From NCBI GenBank assembly GCA_016787755.1, contig JAEUUA010000018.1, positions 483,186-547,185 of the forward strand: a stretch of DNA of 64,000 nt, written 5' to 3'. This stretch comes from Cyclobacteriaceae bacterium (lineage in GTDB: Bacteria > Bacteroidota > Bacteroidia > Cytophagales > Cyclobacteriaceae). Made by a program: the position numbers and the translations under genes. Below are positions 38,110-46,469 of this stretch, piece by piece. The number at the start of each line of letters is the position of its first letter. Position 1 is the stretch's first letter. The notes beneath the pieces were generated by a model. It was not told the DNA's origin. It did no database searches and saw nothing but the letters and a program-made list of their open reading frames with translations.

Positions 38110-38628
38110 TTAGAGAAGTCTTCGCTTCACCTCGATGTCCTTGATTAATCTTTTGGTATACTCCCGTAGTCTTGACTTGGTGTAAAGTAGTCCAAGATAA
38201 ACTGTTATTCCCACGCCTAGCCAACCAGGAATAATAACTAATAATACTTTCAAATTTCCCATCGACAGTATTAACAAAAATGTAGTCCAAAAGACAAGGA
38301 AGCCAACAAGAAGTAATACCGCTATTGAAAAAATCCCATCGCTAGGTAAGATCACACATGATAAAATACTTTGCTTGATTTCATCTTCATTGATGTTAAT
38401 AGTTATGCGACCATAAGGTCTAAATGGATTGAGTATTGTCGGCATGCGTAAAGTCTCAATTCTGTTGCAATCAATCTTTATCGCTTTATAATTAGTGCGG
38501 TCGAATGCGTCAGCAGTAATACTGTTTTTTTGATTTTTCTTTCCAATAGCAATAGCATCAACAATTTGCTGTTTACTAGCATCCAGCTTGATTTCAAAAC
38601 GCTCGGAGATTTTCTCGTTGAGTCCCAT
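38110..38628 (-). CDS. Two-helix membrane protein of unknown function
   Basis: 172 residues. A soluble N-terminal region of about 98 residues (ISERFEIKLDASKQQIVDAI, then YGRITININEDEIKQSIL) precedes two hydrophobic helices (IFSIAVLLLVGFLVFWTTFL and LKVLLVIIPGWLGVGITVYL), ending in an Arg/Lys-rich tail. The N-terminal region is beta-rich and could be a PH-like domain, but this is not certain. No signal peptide. Monocistronic and convergent with the ABC gene. I do not recognise the family. Confidence 0.65.
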   Translation of the reverse strand: MGLNEKISERFEIKLDASKQQIVDAIAIGKKNQKNSITADAFDRTNYKAIKIDCNRIETLRMPTILNPFRPYGRITININEDEIKQSILSCVILPSDGIFSIAVLLLVGFLVFWTTFLLILSMGNLKVLLVIIPGWLGVGITVYLGLLYTKSRLREYTKRLIKDIEVKRRLL

Positions 38629-38801
38629 TTCTTCAAAATAGACTTATTATTGACTTATTCTATAAAACACTATTTCTACTATCCGAATATAGGAAACGCC
38701 ATTACCAGAAAAAAGAGACCCAATTGCACTTTTTGTCGTTCGTTTCGCGTACTTCTTTCAAATTCCAGAAAACACTACATTTAATAACTCAATTCTTGCT
38801 C

Positions 38802-39356
38802 ATGAAATTACTTTTCCTTATTGTATGCTTGCTACCCATTGGCCTGCTTGCGCAATCAGATGCTCAAAACAAGGTCTGCAAAATAATCTCGTTTCGGGTA
38901 GAGGCCATAAACCCAGGCATTGAAGATGCCGTGCTTATCAATCCCATTGCCAGTGAGCTTAGTCGCATTTTCAGGTTTACCGAAACAGCTATGGCGCCCG
39001 ATCAATCGATTGTATGGCGCAATGAGAACGCATTTAACAAGTTTAAGAAACTGACAAAAAAGGAGTTGGAACAACTTACCAGCAACACGGAAGTAGTGCT
39101 GCTGAAGGTAGAAGTGGAACATCGCTACAATGCCGTGCTGGGGGGAATTATTAAAAAAAGCAAACGGCATGTGCTACGCCTAAAAATTGCCATGTTTACA
39201 AATACAGGCGAGCGGGTGTGGTATCATAAAAAGAAAGACTCATGCTGCATCGATTTTGGGGTGGATGAAAACGACATCCAGGATGATCAAATGGAAGCCA
39301 GCGAATTATTTGATTTGTACAGTTCGCTTTTGAAAAAAGCTTTAGCGAAATTGTAA
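38802..39356 (+). CDS. Secreted protein of unknown function
   Basis: 184 residues from ATG 38802, chosen because it gives a clean signal peptide (MKLLFLIVCLLPIGLLAQ); the longer in-frame start at 38724 puts 26 residues ahead of it. The mature part has NEVVLLKVEVEHRYNAVLGG-like beta strands and a DDQMEASELFDLYSSLLKKAL C terminus. Two Cys (SCC) near residue 148 may form a disulfide. No lipobox. Family not recognised. Confidence 0.7.
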   Translation: MKLLFLIVCLLPIGLLAQSDAQNKVCKIISFRVEAINPGIEDAVLINPIASELSRIFRFTETAMAPDQSIVWRNENAFNKFKKLTKKELEQLTSNTEVVLLKVEVEHRYNAVLGGIIKKSKRHVLRLKIAMFTNTGERVWYHKKKDSCCIDFGVDENDIQDDQMEASELFDLYSSLLKKALAKL

Positions 39357-39382
39357 GTTTACTTTAAAAAATATACTATCAG

Positions 39383-40006
39383 TTATTTTATCTCAATTTC
39401 TTTTCCCAGAGTTAAATCAGCAAAGCTTACTTTTCTAAAAGTAAATTCCCCATCATCAGGTTTAAATGATTTGTCCCTATTTGAATCCTTTTGAATCTTT
39501 AATAAAAGGAATCCCTGCTCGTTAAGATTATCAAACGAAACTACATTTTCAGTTTCGTTAGTCAGTTGCTTTAGAATCTCTCCATTTGTTGAAACAGCAA
39601 ATAAAATAGATGGATCCTTCTCATCGATTCGTCCATTGTTATTAGTGTCTTTATACTTAACCAGAAGAAAAACCCAATTTGTTGTTATATTCTTGATTTT
39701 AACATCAGTCCGCGAAGCGTAGGAAAAATAGGCTCCTCGAAATGATTCAATGAATGTATCTTTTTCAAAAACTTTTTTATACGTGTCAGTTTTGTAGTTG
39801 TAAGCAATAATGTTTGCGTAATAGTCACCTCCAAGAGTGATCTTGTTGGATGATAAAAGATCCTCATTGTACCGTGTTGGAATAAACAGTGTCGAAAGCG
39901 TGTCGGTCAGCATTGGATCACCAAAATATCTTGAGGGACCTTTTTGGCAAAAGCCAGTATTAAAAATTATTAGTTCACATAGAATGGTCAACGCTATCTT
40001 GTTCAT
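39383..40006 (-). CDS. Secreted protein with EF-hand/dockerin-like calcium motif
   Basis: 207 residues from ATG 40006; the 31 extra residues of the longer frame lack a signal. Signal MNKIALTILCELIIFNTGFCQ. The region DTNNNGRIDEKD is an EF-hand or dockerin-like calcium loop (D-x-N-x-G-x-I-D), followed by LFAVSTNGEILKQ. A second loop, DSNRDKSFKPDD, appears near the C terminus. It may bind calcium outside the cell. It lies downstream of the VWA gene on the same strand, separated by a terminator. Confidence 0.7.
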   Translation of the reverse strand: MNKIALTILCELIIFNTGFCQKGPSRYFGDPMLTDTLSTLFIPTRYNEDLLSSNKITLGGDYYANIIAYNYKTDTYKKVFEKDTFIESFRGAYFSYASRTDVKIKNITTNWVFLLVKYKDTNNNGRIDEKDPSILFAVSTNGEILKQLTNETENVVSFDNLNEQGFLLLKIQKDSNRDKSFKPDDGEFTFRKVSFADLTLGKEIEIK

Positions 40007-40066
40007 AATTCTAATGTTAAAAGTGTTTTTTTGAGATAATTCCGTTAAATCATTCTGTAAGAAACA

Positions 40067-40090
40067 AAACCCCGGCTTGCACCGGGGTTT
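40067..40090 (-). terminator. Terminator of the VWA protein gene
   Basis: AAACCCCGG (40067-40075) pairs with CCGGGGTTT (40082-40090). On the minus strand the stem is followed by TTTTGTTTC. It lies 21 bases after the stop of the gene ending at 40111. Confidence 0.8.
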
Positions 40091-40110
40091 ACTCTTCACC
40101 TAACACAACC

Positions 40111-41259
40111 CTAAAAACTTAAATTCTTTTGCTTAGCTTTTTCTTTCACCGCCTTCATCATCGATGCATCCAATGAATTTTCCTCACCCTTAGGTGTGTT
40201 GGCAGCAATGTACTCACTGCGTTTTTTGTTTAAGGTTTGAATTTCTTCCTGCACTTTTATGCGCTCGTCAGCTTTTTGTTTTACATAGGCCTGCCGCTGT
40301 ATTATTGTCATGCCTTTCATTTCTTTTGGCAAGTCTTCGTCCTTAGCTTCCATAATTACTTTTTCATTTTCTTTGGAAGCATCTACTAAATCCCAACTTG
40401 AGTTTTTATAAGCATGTGTGCTTTTTGAGATAGCGCGCTCTACTTTATTAGATTGGCCATATGACTCAGCATTGCTGTCTTGTACAGCTTGCATTTCTTT
40501 TTTCGAGGCACCGCTGGCTCCGTAATAAACATAGGTGCTGTTTAACTTATCATTCAGTGCACTGATGCGCTCATCATACGGAGAAGGAATGTAAACTGTT
40601 TTGCGATCTTGCTCTATACTCATGTAGGTTCCGCCTGTAATGTCAGCACCATCTTTCCAGTTGGTACGAATACCTTCCTCGTAACCCCCACAAAAAATGG
40701 AGTTTACTACCACTCCTTTTTCACGAGCCAGCGAGCAGGCGGTGCGATACGAGAAACTTCCTTGCGTGAAGGGTTCGTTGCCAGCAATGAAAATCATTTT
40801 TAAATCATTGACGGACGGACTCCACAACAATTGGTTTAACGAATTATTAATCACCTGACCGCAAAACTCATTGCCACCACGCGTAGAAAGCGAGAACAAT
40901 TTTTGAGAGATCAAATCAAGATCATCGGTCAGGCCGCTTACTTGCCGGATGTACCCTTCCGCTGAAGAGAGATTGTCGTTACCATATTCATAGAGCGCAA
41001 TTTTAATAGCAGGCTTTTGACCATCGGCACATTTTGCGACCGCCAATTCGTTTACAATTTTCCACAACTGTGATTTTGCCTGGTCAATCAACCCATCCAT
41101 GCTATTGCTGGTGTCCAGTAAAATGGCAAGTTGAATGCTTTGATCTTTCGCGGGAGTGGGCACGGTGGTGAATGCACTTAGGTGCCACACAAATAGTATT
41201 AATAGGAGTGTAAGCATGCGATTCTTAATCTTGCTTACGGGTGTGAGAGGTGTTTTCAT
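40111..41259 (-). CDS. Exported von Willebrand factor A domain protein
   Basis: 382 residues. Signal or N-terminal anchor (LTLLLILFVWHLSAF), then a VWA domain whose MIDAS motif is DTSNSMD, supported by STRGGNEF and FIAGNEPFT. A Lys/Glu-rich helical tail (about residues 290-382) follows, with repeated charged segments. VWA proteins bind partner proteins or metal in surface or complex-assembly roles; the partner is not evident. The N-terminal Met at 41217 is an alternative start. It is divergent from the TPR histidine kinase. Confidence 0.78.
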   Translation of the reverse strand: MKTPLTPVSKIKNRMLTLLLILFVWHLSAFTTVPTPAKDQSIQLAILLDTSNSMDGLIDQAKSQLWKIVNELAVAKCADGQKPAIKIALYEYGNDNLSSAEGYIRQVSGLTDDLDLISQKLFSLSTRGGNEFCGQVINNSLNQLLWSPSVNDLKMIFIAGNEPFTQGSFSYRTACSLAREKGVVVNSIFCGGYEEGIRTNWKDGADITGGTYMSIEQDRKTVYIPSPYDERISALNDKLNSTYVYYGASGASKKEMQAVQDSNAESYGQSNKVERAISKSTHAYKNSSWDLVDASKENEKVIMEAKDEDLPKEMKGMTIIQRQAYVKQKADERIKVQEEIQTLNKKRSEYIAANTPKGEENSLDASMMKAVKEKAKQKNLSF

Positions 41260-41420
41260 AGTTTTTGTTTTTGGTAAAGTTTACGCGAAAAAACAGCCGA
41301 GGGTACCTGAACTTAGTAGAGCAAAACGTTGAGTGGGTGAAACGACCTTCTTAATGGGTGAACATCGAAATCCAGTCATTTCGGTTCAAAAACCGTATTA
41401 TTTATTGTATTAACTTTCGA

Positions 41421-41483
41421 CTTTACCGCAGAGAACGCTGAGATTCGCAGAGACTTTGCTTCTTCGCGTTCTTTGCGGTAAAG
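41421..41483. repeat. Imperfect palindromic repeat element before the histidine kinase gene
   Basis: CTTTACCGCAGAGAACGC (41421-41438) pairs with GCGTTCTTTGCGGTAAAG (41466-41483) with one mismatch in 18. It ends 10 bases before the kinase ATG. It shares the ACCGC, GAGA, ACTTTGC and GCGT blocks with the element at 32326, so both belong to one repeat family. Confidence 0.7.
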
Positions 41484-41493
41484 AAATTTTATT

Positions 41494-43422
41494 ATGAATC
41501 GAATCTTCCTCATGTGCCTATTCACACTTTTCCTTGCCGGGAATAGCTATGCCCAGAAAGATGATAAAAAGGAATCGTACAAAAGTTTAAAGAGTCGATC
41601 ATCAATAGCAAGCATCGAACACTTACTCAGTGAAGCAGATAAGCTTAAGATCGCTAACCCCACTCAGGCATTGGCGAATGTGCAGGAGGCGTTGGGGATG
41701 AGTCTCGCGCAAAAGGATGTCCTCAATGAATCAAAGTGCTATTTGTTGCTCGGTGAAATCAACGAAGGGATTTCAGAATGGAATCTTGCGTTAAACAATT
41801 ATGAAAAGGCTTATCAAAAACTCTCGAACAATTATTCAAAAACGACAGAATACAAAAATACCTTACGGGGATTGAGTGCCATGTATGTGAAGTTGGGCAA
41901 TCATCAGCAAGCGCTCTATTACATACAAGAGACTTTAAAGTTGCCATTGAGTAACACCGAAACAGCAGAGCGCCAACTCGATATTTCGGAAGTGTATTAT
42001 CAAATGGGTAATTACACGGAAGCACTTAAAGCAGTAGAAGGAATTAAAATTAACTCAAAAGTTCGGAATGAGTCTTTGGAAGGGAAAATTCAAAACCAAA
42101 AGGCAAAAATTTATGCGCGCACCAACGAAGTAGATAGAGCCAATGATTTTTATCAATCATCACAACGTAACCTAAGGGCTGCCGGGAACGCAGCTCCTAA
42201 AAAAGAAGCTGAACAGGCATTACAAGATACCAAGGAAGAAATATCAAGTTCCTTGCGCGAACAAAAGCGCTATGATGACGACATCACGTTACGTAATCAA
42301 TCCATCGATTTTAATCTGGAGTCAAATAATCTAAGTGGAGTGTCGAAAGATAAAATCGAACTAAGTAAATCATTGGCAGCCAAAGGTGAAACCTCCAATG
42401 CTATTCGTGAACTGGAAGAAGCAGCCATTATTGCCGACACAATCAATAATCCGAAAGAGCAAGCCAATGCCTATTTGAATCTAGCCGATTTATATGAAAA
42501 GAATAACCAACCCGACAAAGCAATTTCAACGTACAAAAAATTTAGCACCGCTGTCGCGCAAAGCGAAATTCAAAACCAAACCCTGCAAGAGGAGCGCGCA
42601 CAATTAATTAAGAAGCAAAGCGAAATTGAAGAGCAAAGCAGTCTGATTGCCATGGGCCAACAGCAGGAACAAACCACCTTGCAACGACAACGGTTGCTGA
42701 TTTATGGATTGCTTTTAATTATTGTGATTGTCGTGGTGACATCGTATTTCATTTTTAAGAATGCGCAGGAAAGCAAACGCGCCAATCAACTGCTGGCTTT
42801 AAAATCCCTGCGCGGGCAAATGAATCCACACTTTATTTTCAATGCCCTTAATTCGGTCAATCAATTCATCTCGCAAAATGATGAGCGCGCAGCGAATAAG
42901 TTTTTATCCGAGTTTTCACGATTGATGCGCCTGGTGTTGGAGAATTCGCAGGAAGATTTTATTTCCTTACAGAAAGAAGAGGAGATCATTTCGCTTTACG
43001 TGAAACTGGAGCATTACCGTTTCCGCGATAAATTTGATTACACGATAAGCATCGATGATGATATCAACAAAGAAAACATGGAACTACCACCCATGCTTAT
43101 TCAACCGTATATTGAAAATGCGGTTTGGCATGGGTTGCGATATAAGGAAGGGAAAGGACAATTGGATATTCACATTGGGAAAAGTAGTCAGGGGTTAAAA
43201 GTTGAAATTACGGACAATGGTATTGGTCGTAAGAAATCGACTGAGTTAAAAACAGAGAATCAGAAGAAGCATAATTCAACGGGGCTGAAAAATATTGAGG
43301 AACGATTATTGATTTTGAATACGGTGTATAAAACAAACTATCAGGTGCAGGTGAAAGATTTGCCTTTAGATTCAGGAACTTCAGTAACTATTAGGATACC
43401 CATTAAAAATGAAGTCGAATGA
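41494..43422 (+). CDS. TPR-containing LytS-type sensor histidine kinase
   Basis: 642 residues. Signal peptide (FLAGNSYAQ), then about 350 residues of TPR-like helical repeats, a coiled coil (QNQTLQEERAQLIKKQSEIE), a transmembrane helix (LLIYGLLLIIVIVVVTSYF) and a LytS/His_kinase domain with the phospho-acceptor block MNPHFIFNALNSVNQF, followed by the ATP site (PPMLIQPYIENAVWHGL, ITDNGIGRKKS, GLKNIEERL). It probably phosphorylates the LytTR regulator, which overlaps it by four bases. TPR repeats outside the membrane are its likely sensor. Signal unknown. Confidence 0.9.
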   Translation: MNRIFLMCLFTLFLAGNSYAQKDDKKESYKSLKSRSSIASIEHLLSEADKLKIANPTQALANVQEALGMSLAQKDVLNESKCYLLLGEINEGISEWNLALNNYEKAYQKLSNNYSKTTEYKNTLRGLSAMYVKLGNHQQALYYIQETLKLPLSNTETAERQLDISEVYYQMGNYTEALKAVEGIKINSKVRNESLEGKIQNQKAKIYARTNEVDRANDFYQSSQRNLRAAGNAAPKKEAEQALQDTKEEISSSLREQKRYDDDITLRNQSIDFNLESNNLSGVSKDKIELSKSLAAKGETSNAIRELEEAAIIADTINNPKEQANAYLNLADLYEKNNQPDKAISTYKKFSTAVAQSEIQNQTLQEERAQLIKKQSEIEEQSSLIAMGQQQEQTTLQRQRLLIYGLLLIIVIVVVTSYFIFKNAQESKRANQLLALKSLRGQMNPHFIFNALNSVNQFISQNDERAANKFLSEFSRLMRLVLENSQEDFISLQKEEEIISLYVKLEHYRFRDKFDYTISIDDDINKENMELPPMLIQPYIENAVWHGLRYKEGKGQLDIHIGKSSQGLKVEITDNGIGRKKSTELKTENQKKHNSTGLKNIEERLLILNTVYKTNYQVQVKDLPLDSGTSVTIRIPIKNEVE

Positions 43423-44153
43423 AGGCCGTAATAATAGACGATGAAAAGGACAGCCGTGAGATTCTGGCCAACTATTTGAAAAAATATTGTCCGGATGTAA
43501 CCGTGTGTGGATTTGGCGAATCGGTAGCTACTGGGCTGATAGAAATTAAAAAACACACGCCTGATCTTGTCTTCCTTGATATTGAAATGCCGTACGGGAA
43601 TGGATTTGACCTGTTAGATAAAATTGAAAATGTCACCTTTGAAACCATCTTTGTTACTGCCTACGACAATTATGCAATTCAGGCGCTGAATCAAAGCGCG
43701 GCCTACTACTTATTAAAGCCAATCGATATTGATGAATTGATTAAGGCAGTTGATAAAATTCGCAAAGAGCAAACGGAGAATAATTATGTTCAACATGCTA
43801 AAGTGCTGATTGAAAACAAAAAGGCAGGAGCCCATCAAAAAGTTATGTTACCCACGATGGAAGGATTTGAAATAGTAGATATCAATTCTATTTTGTATTG
43901 CGAGGCAGCTGATAACTTTACAAAGTTTTACTTTGAGCAGGGTCAGTCGTTATTAATCTGTAGAACTTTAAAATATTTCGAAGATGTACTAAGCACACAT
44001 CGTTTTCTGCGCATCCATCGTTCGTACTTGATTAATCCTGATTTTGTGCTTCGCTATACGAAAGGGAAGGGCGGGTATGTTACGATGAAAAATAATCAGG
44101 AATTGGAAATTTCTCCTACCCGGAAGAAAGAGTTTATTGAGTTGTTTGGATAA
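43419..44153 (+). CDS. LytTR-family response regulator
   Basis: 244 residues. Receiver domain with acidic pair Asp7-Asp8, phospho-acceptor Asp54 (VFLDIEMP) and Lys in YLLKPID, then a LytTR DNA-binding domain from about residue 135 (MLPTMEGFEIVDINSI, FLRIHRSYLINPDFVLRYTKG). It is translationally coupled to the kinase gene through the ATGA overlap. The regulated genes are not evident here. Confidence 0.94.
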   Translation: MKAVIIDDEKDSREILANYLKKYCPDVTVCGFGESVATGLIEIKKHTPDLVFLDIEMPYGNGFDLLDKIENVTFETIFVTAYDNYAIQALNQSAAYYLLKPIDIDELIKAVDKIRKEQTENNYVQHAKVLIENKKAGAHQKVMLPTMEGFEIVDINSILYCEAADNFTKFYFEQGQSLLICRTLKYFEDVLSTHRFLRIHRSYLINPDFVLRYTKGKGGYVTMKNNQELEISPTRKKEFIELFG

Positions 44154-44165
44154 AATAATTAGAAT

Positions 44166-44600
44166 ATGAAAAAGATCTTGCTCCTTTTGATTGTGTTTTC
44201 GGCTTGTAAGCCATCCAATAAAATTGGAGAGTTAGTGGGTGTGCCAAAAGAAAGACCGCTTGAGAACACCTACTGGGTGTTGGTTGAAGTAAATGGAACT
44301 ACAATCGTTCGAAATGATACAAAACTAATTTTCATTCAGCTGGATTCGAAATCAAAACGAGTAACGGGGTTTGCGGGATGTAATCAACTTTCTGGTGACT
44401 ATGTTTTGGATGGACGGAAATTAATTTTTAAGACTGTAACCACACGAATGTATTGTGAAGATGAAATGAAAACGGAAGATGATTTTATAGAAGCAGTCAA
44501 TAAAATCAATGAGTATCGTATTCATGAACATCAACTCTCTTTGATGCAAGGGAAAAATGTGCTGCTAAAATTTCAGGCTGAACTAGAAAGAAAATATTAA
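44166..44600 (+). CDS. META-domain (HslJ-like) lipoprotein
   Basis: 144 residues. Lipobox IVFSAC (Cys14), then a META/HslJ domain: ENTYWVLVEVNG, FAGCNQLSGDYVLDGRKLIF and the YCEDEMKTEDDF region with Cys residues. HslJ-like proteins are heat-induced outer-membrane lipoproteins; their biochemistry is unsettled. Twelve bases after the LytTR gene, so possibly the third gene of that operon. Confidence 0.82.
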   Translation: MKKILLLLIVFSACKPSNKIGELVGVPKERPLENTYWVLVEVNGTTIVRNDTKLIFIQLDSKSKRVTGFAGCNQLSGDYVLDGRKLIFKTVTTRMYCEDEMKTEDDFIEAVNKINEYRIHEHQLSLMQGKNVLLKFQAELERKY

Positions 44601-44692
44601 TTTCTTTTCAAAGAAGATAAGGTTTTTCTTGGATATAAGCCTGAAAAGTCTTATATTTTAGATCAAAATATTTTTAACCAATTTAAAATCAC

Positions 44693-45175
44693 ATGAGAGC
44701 AAAGTTTTTATTTATTGCAGTCCTTAGTTTTATTACCATCACATCCTTTTCACAAGCAAAGAGCGCTGTCACTGACGAAGAGTTAACAAAATATGCCACA
44801 GTGATGGATTCCATTGATGAAATGAGTATTGCAGTTAAAACTATTTTATCAGATATGGTGGCAAGTTCAGAGGTGGTAAATAATGCTCGTTACAATGAGC
44901 TTTCTAAGATCATTAACGATAAGGCTAAATTGAAGGAAGCTGAAGCTACCCCTGAAGAGATTGCATTTATAAATGAAGTGGCTGAAAAAAAGAAGACTGA
45001 AACGGCTAAGATTAATAAAGCCTTCCAAAGCTTGGTCAAGGATAATTTGGGAGGTGCCGCTTATAACAAAGTAAAAAAGGCACTAGCCTCCGATGCTGCA
45101 TTAAAAGCAAAGTATGATGCCCTGATGGAAGAAATGGCCAAAGATAATGGGGTAGCTGTAGAAGAAGCAGGCTAA
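44693..45175 (+). CDS. Small secreted helical protein (DUF4168-like)
   Basis: 160 residues. Signal peptide ending SFSQA, then an all-helical acidic/Lys/Ala-rich domain (SDMVASSEVVNNARYNELSKI, ATPEEIAFINEVAEKK, YNKVKKALASDAALKAKYDAL). It resembles the DUF4168 family of small periplasmic proteins in length and helix pattern, but the match is by eye. A terminator follows at 45201. Confidence 0.7.
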   Translation: MRAKFLFIAVLSFITITSFSQAKSAVTDEELTKYATVMDSIDEMSIAVKTILSDMVASSEVVNNARYNELSKIINDKAKLKEAEATPEEIAFINEVAEKKKTETAKINKAFQSLVKDNLGGAAYNKVKKALASDAALKAKYDALMEEMAKDNGVAVEEAG

Positions 45176-45200
45176 GGTCATTTAAAAAAACACCACTACA

Positions 45201-45231
45201 AAGAAGTTGAATGGATGCCATTCAACTTCTT
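45201..45231. terminator. Bidirectional terminator between convergent genes
   Basis: AAGAAGTTGAATGG (45201-45214), ATG loop, CCATTCAACTTCTT (45218-45231), followed by TTTTGTTT. A 14-bp perfect stem, placed between the gene ending at 45175 and the minus-strand gene ending at 45257. Confidence 0.85.
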
Positions 45232-45256
45232 TTTGTTTAAGAGAAGCAAGTAACTG

Positions 45257-46309
45257 CTAAGACTTATTCAGAATCACATTCAATCGGTCATTTACAAACC
45301 CTGACTCTGTCTGTGGTAAATCCTGTGCTCTACTTTTTACTTCCGCATTTGTTCGGGCAAGATTTTCTATTCGCTGCGTTTCAAAACCATGTTCCTCAAC
45401 TTTCAACAAGTGATCGTAGGGACCTTGCGGTGAAATCAGTTTAACAAATACAGGAGCTGTTTCAATGGCAATAAAAAGCAACAGGATAAACCAGTTAGCC
45501 CAGGCAATTGCGCTGCTTTCCCCACTCAATCGACTTAGCGCTTCCATGCGACTGGCAGGCCCATCTAACTTGGCTCGATCCAACATGGTTAATTCAGTCC
45601 GTTGTAAAGAATCTGTTTCTGACAAGGCAGTTAGTTTCTCTTGAATCCAGTGATCATACTTTTCAACGAGCTGTGTTAGCTCTTGTTCGGCACGATCGGC
45701 ATCCGCTTTTTTTAATTTATAAATCGGTCCTGCATTGCGTTGTTTACTACCACCGGTTCCATCGGCTTCTTCGCGCGCTAATCGGTCTAACTGATCGCGC
45801 GAATCAGTTTTGGAAACAATCTCACTTTTCAATTGAGCGATCTCTTCATTCAGTTTACGTAGGTCAGGCTCAAACCTTAACTTTGTTACTGCTTCCTGTG
45901 CCGCTAGTTTTTGTTGCTCCATGATTACCAACTCTCCTCGAATTTCCTTTTCAAAAATTTTCAATTCAAGAGGTTTAGCAATCACTAATGAAATGATCAC
46001 GGCTAACATTATTCGTGGTAACGCAATTATAATATCACGCTTCGTATTGCCTTCTTTTCGCATACTTGAAACAATGTAACGGTCAAGATTAAAAATCATT
46101 AACCCCCAAACAATCCCAAGGGTAATAGCAATCCAACCATTATCAAACACAGTAAACAGTGCATAGGACGCAGCAATCGCTGCAAACACTCCCGTAAAAA
46201 ATACAGTGGCTCCAATGCCCGCATACTTACTGGATTCCGATTCGCATTTTCTTAAGATTTCTATATGAACTCCAGAACAAAGCCAGAAGAAGTGTTTGAT
46301 TTTTTCCAT
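45257..46309 (-). CDS. DUF4407 family membrane protein
   Basis: 350 residues from ATG 46309; the upstream in-frame start at 46327 adds six residues. Two pairs of hydrophobic segments: YAGIGATVFFTGVFAAIAAS and ITLGIVWGLMIFNLDRYIV, then IMLAVIISLVIAKPLEL, and near the end AIAWANWFILLLFIAIETAP. A long charged coiled-coil region (about residues 145-270) lies between them. The motif FNLDRYIVSSM is diagnostic of DUF4407. Function unknown; it probably forms an oligomeric membrane assembly with the coiled coil on one side. Confidence 0.82.
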   Translation of the reverse strand: MEKIKHFFWLCSGVHIEILRKCESESSKYAGIGATVFFTGVFAAIAASYALFTVFDNGWIAITLGIVWGLMIFNLDRYIVSSMRKEGNTKRDIIIALPRIMLAVIISLVIAKPLELKIFEKEIRGELVIMEQQKLAAQEAVTKLRFEPDLRKLNEEIAQLKSEIVSKTDSRDQLDRLAREEADGTGGSKQRNAGPIYKLKKADADRAEQELTQLVEKYDHWIQEKLTALSETDSLQRTELTMLDRAKLDGPASRMEALSRLSGESSAIAWANWFILLLFIAIETAPVFVKLISPQGPYDHLLKVEEHGFETQRIENLARTNAEVKSRAQDLPQTESGFVNDRLNVILNKS

Positions 46310-46469
46310 AGCACTGTAACGCAACAAGATTAAAGGTTAGTATAATCAATCACGCAACAAGTTGAATGCCATTTACCGAATGGTCGAATAAGATTCAGAA
46401 CGACCAATTCAACAGAATAAGTTGTTCCATTCCGAACAGCAGTGTGTTCGAAATTATCAATTAGAACAG

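Noticed and set aside
45508..45924. 138-codon plus-strand frame inside the DUF4407 gene
   Set aside because: Shadow over the coiled-coil region; composition is that of an antisense frame.
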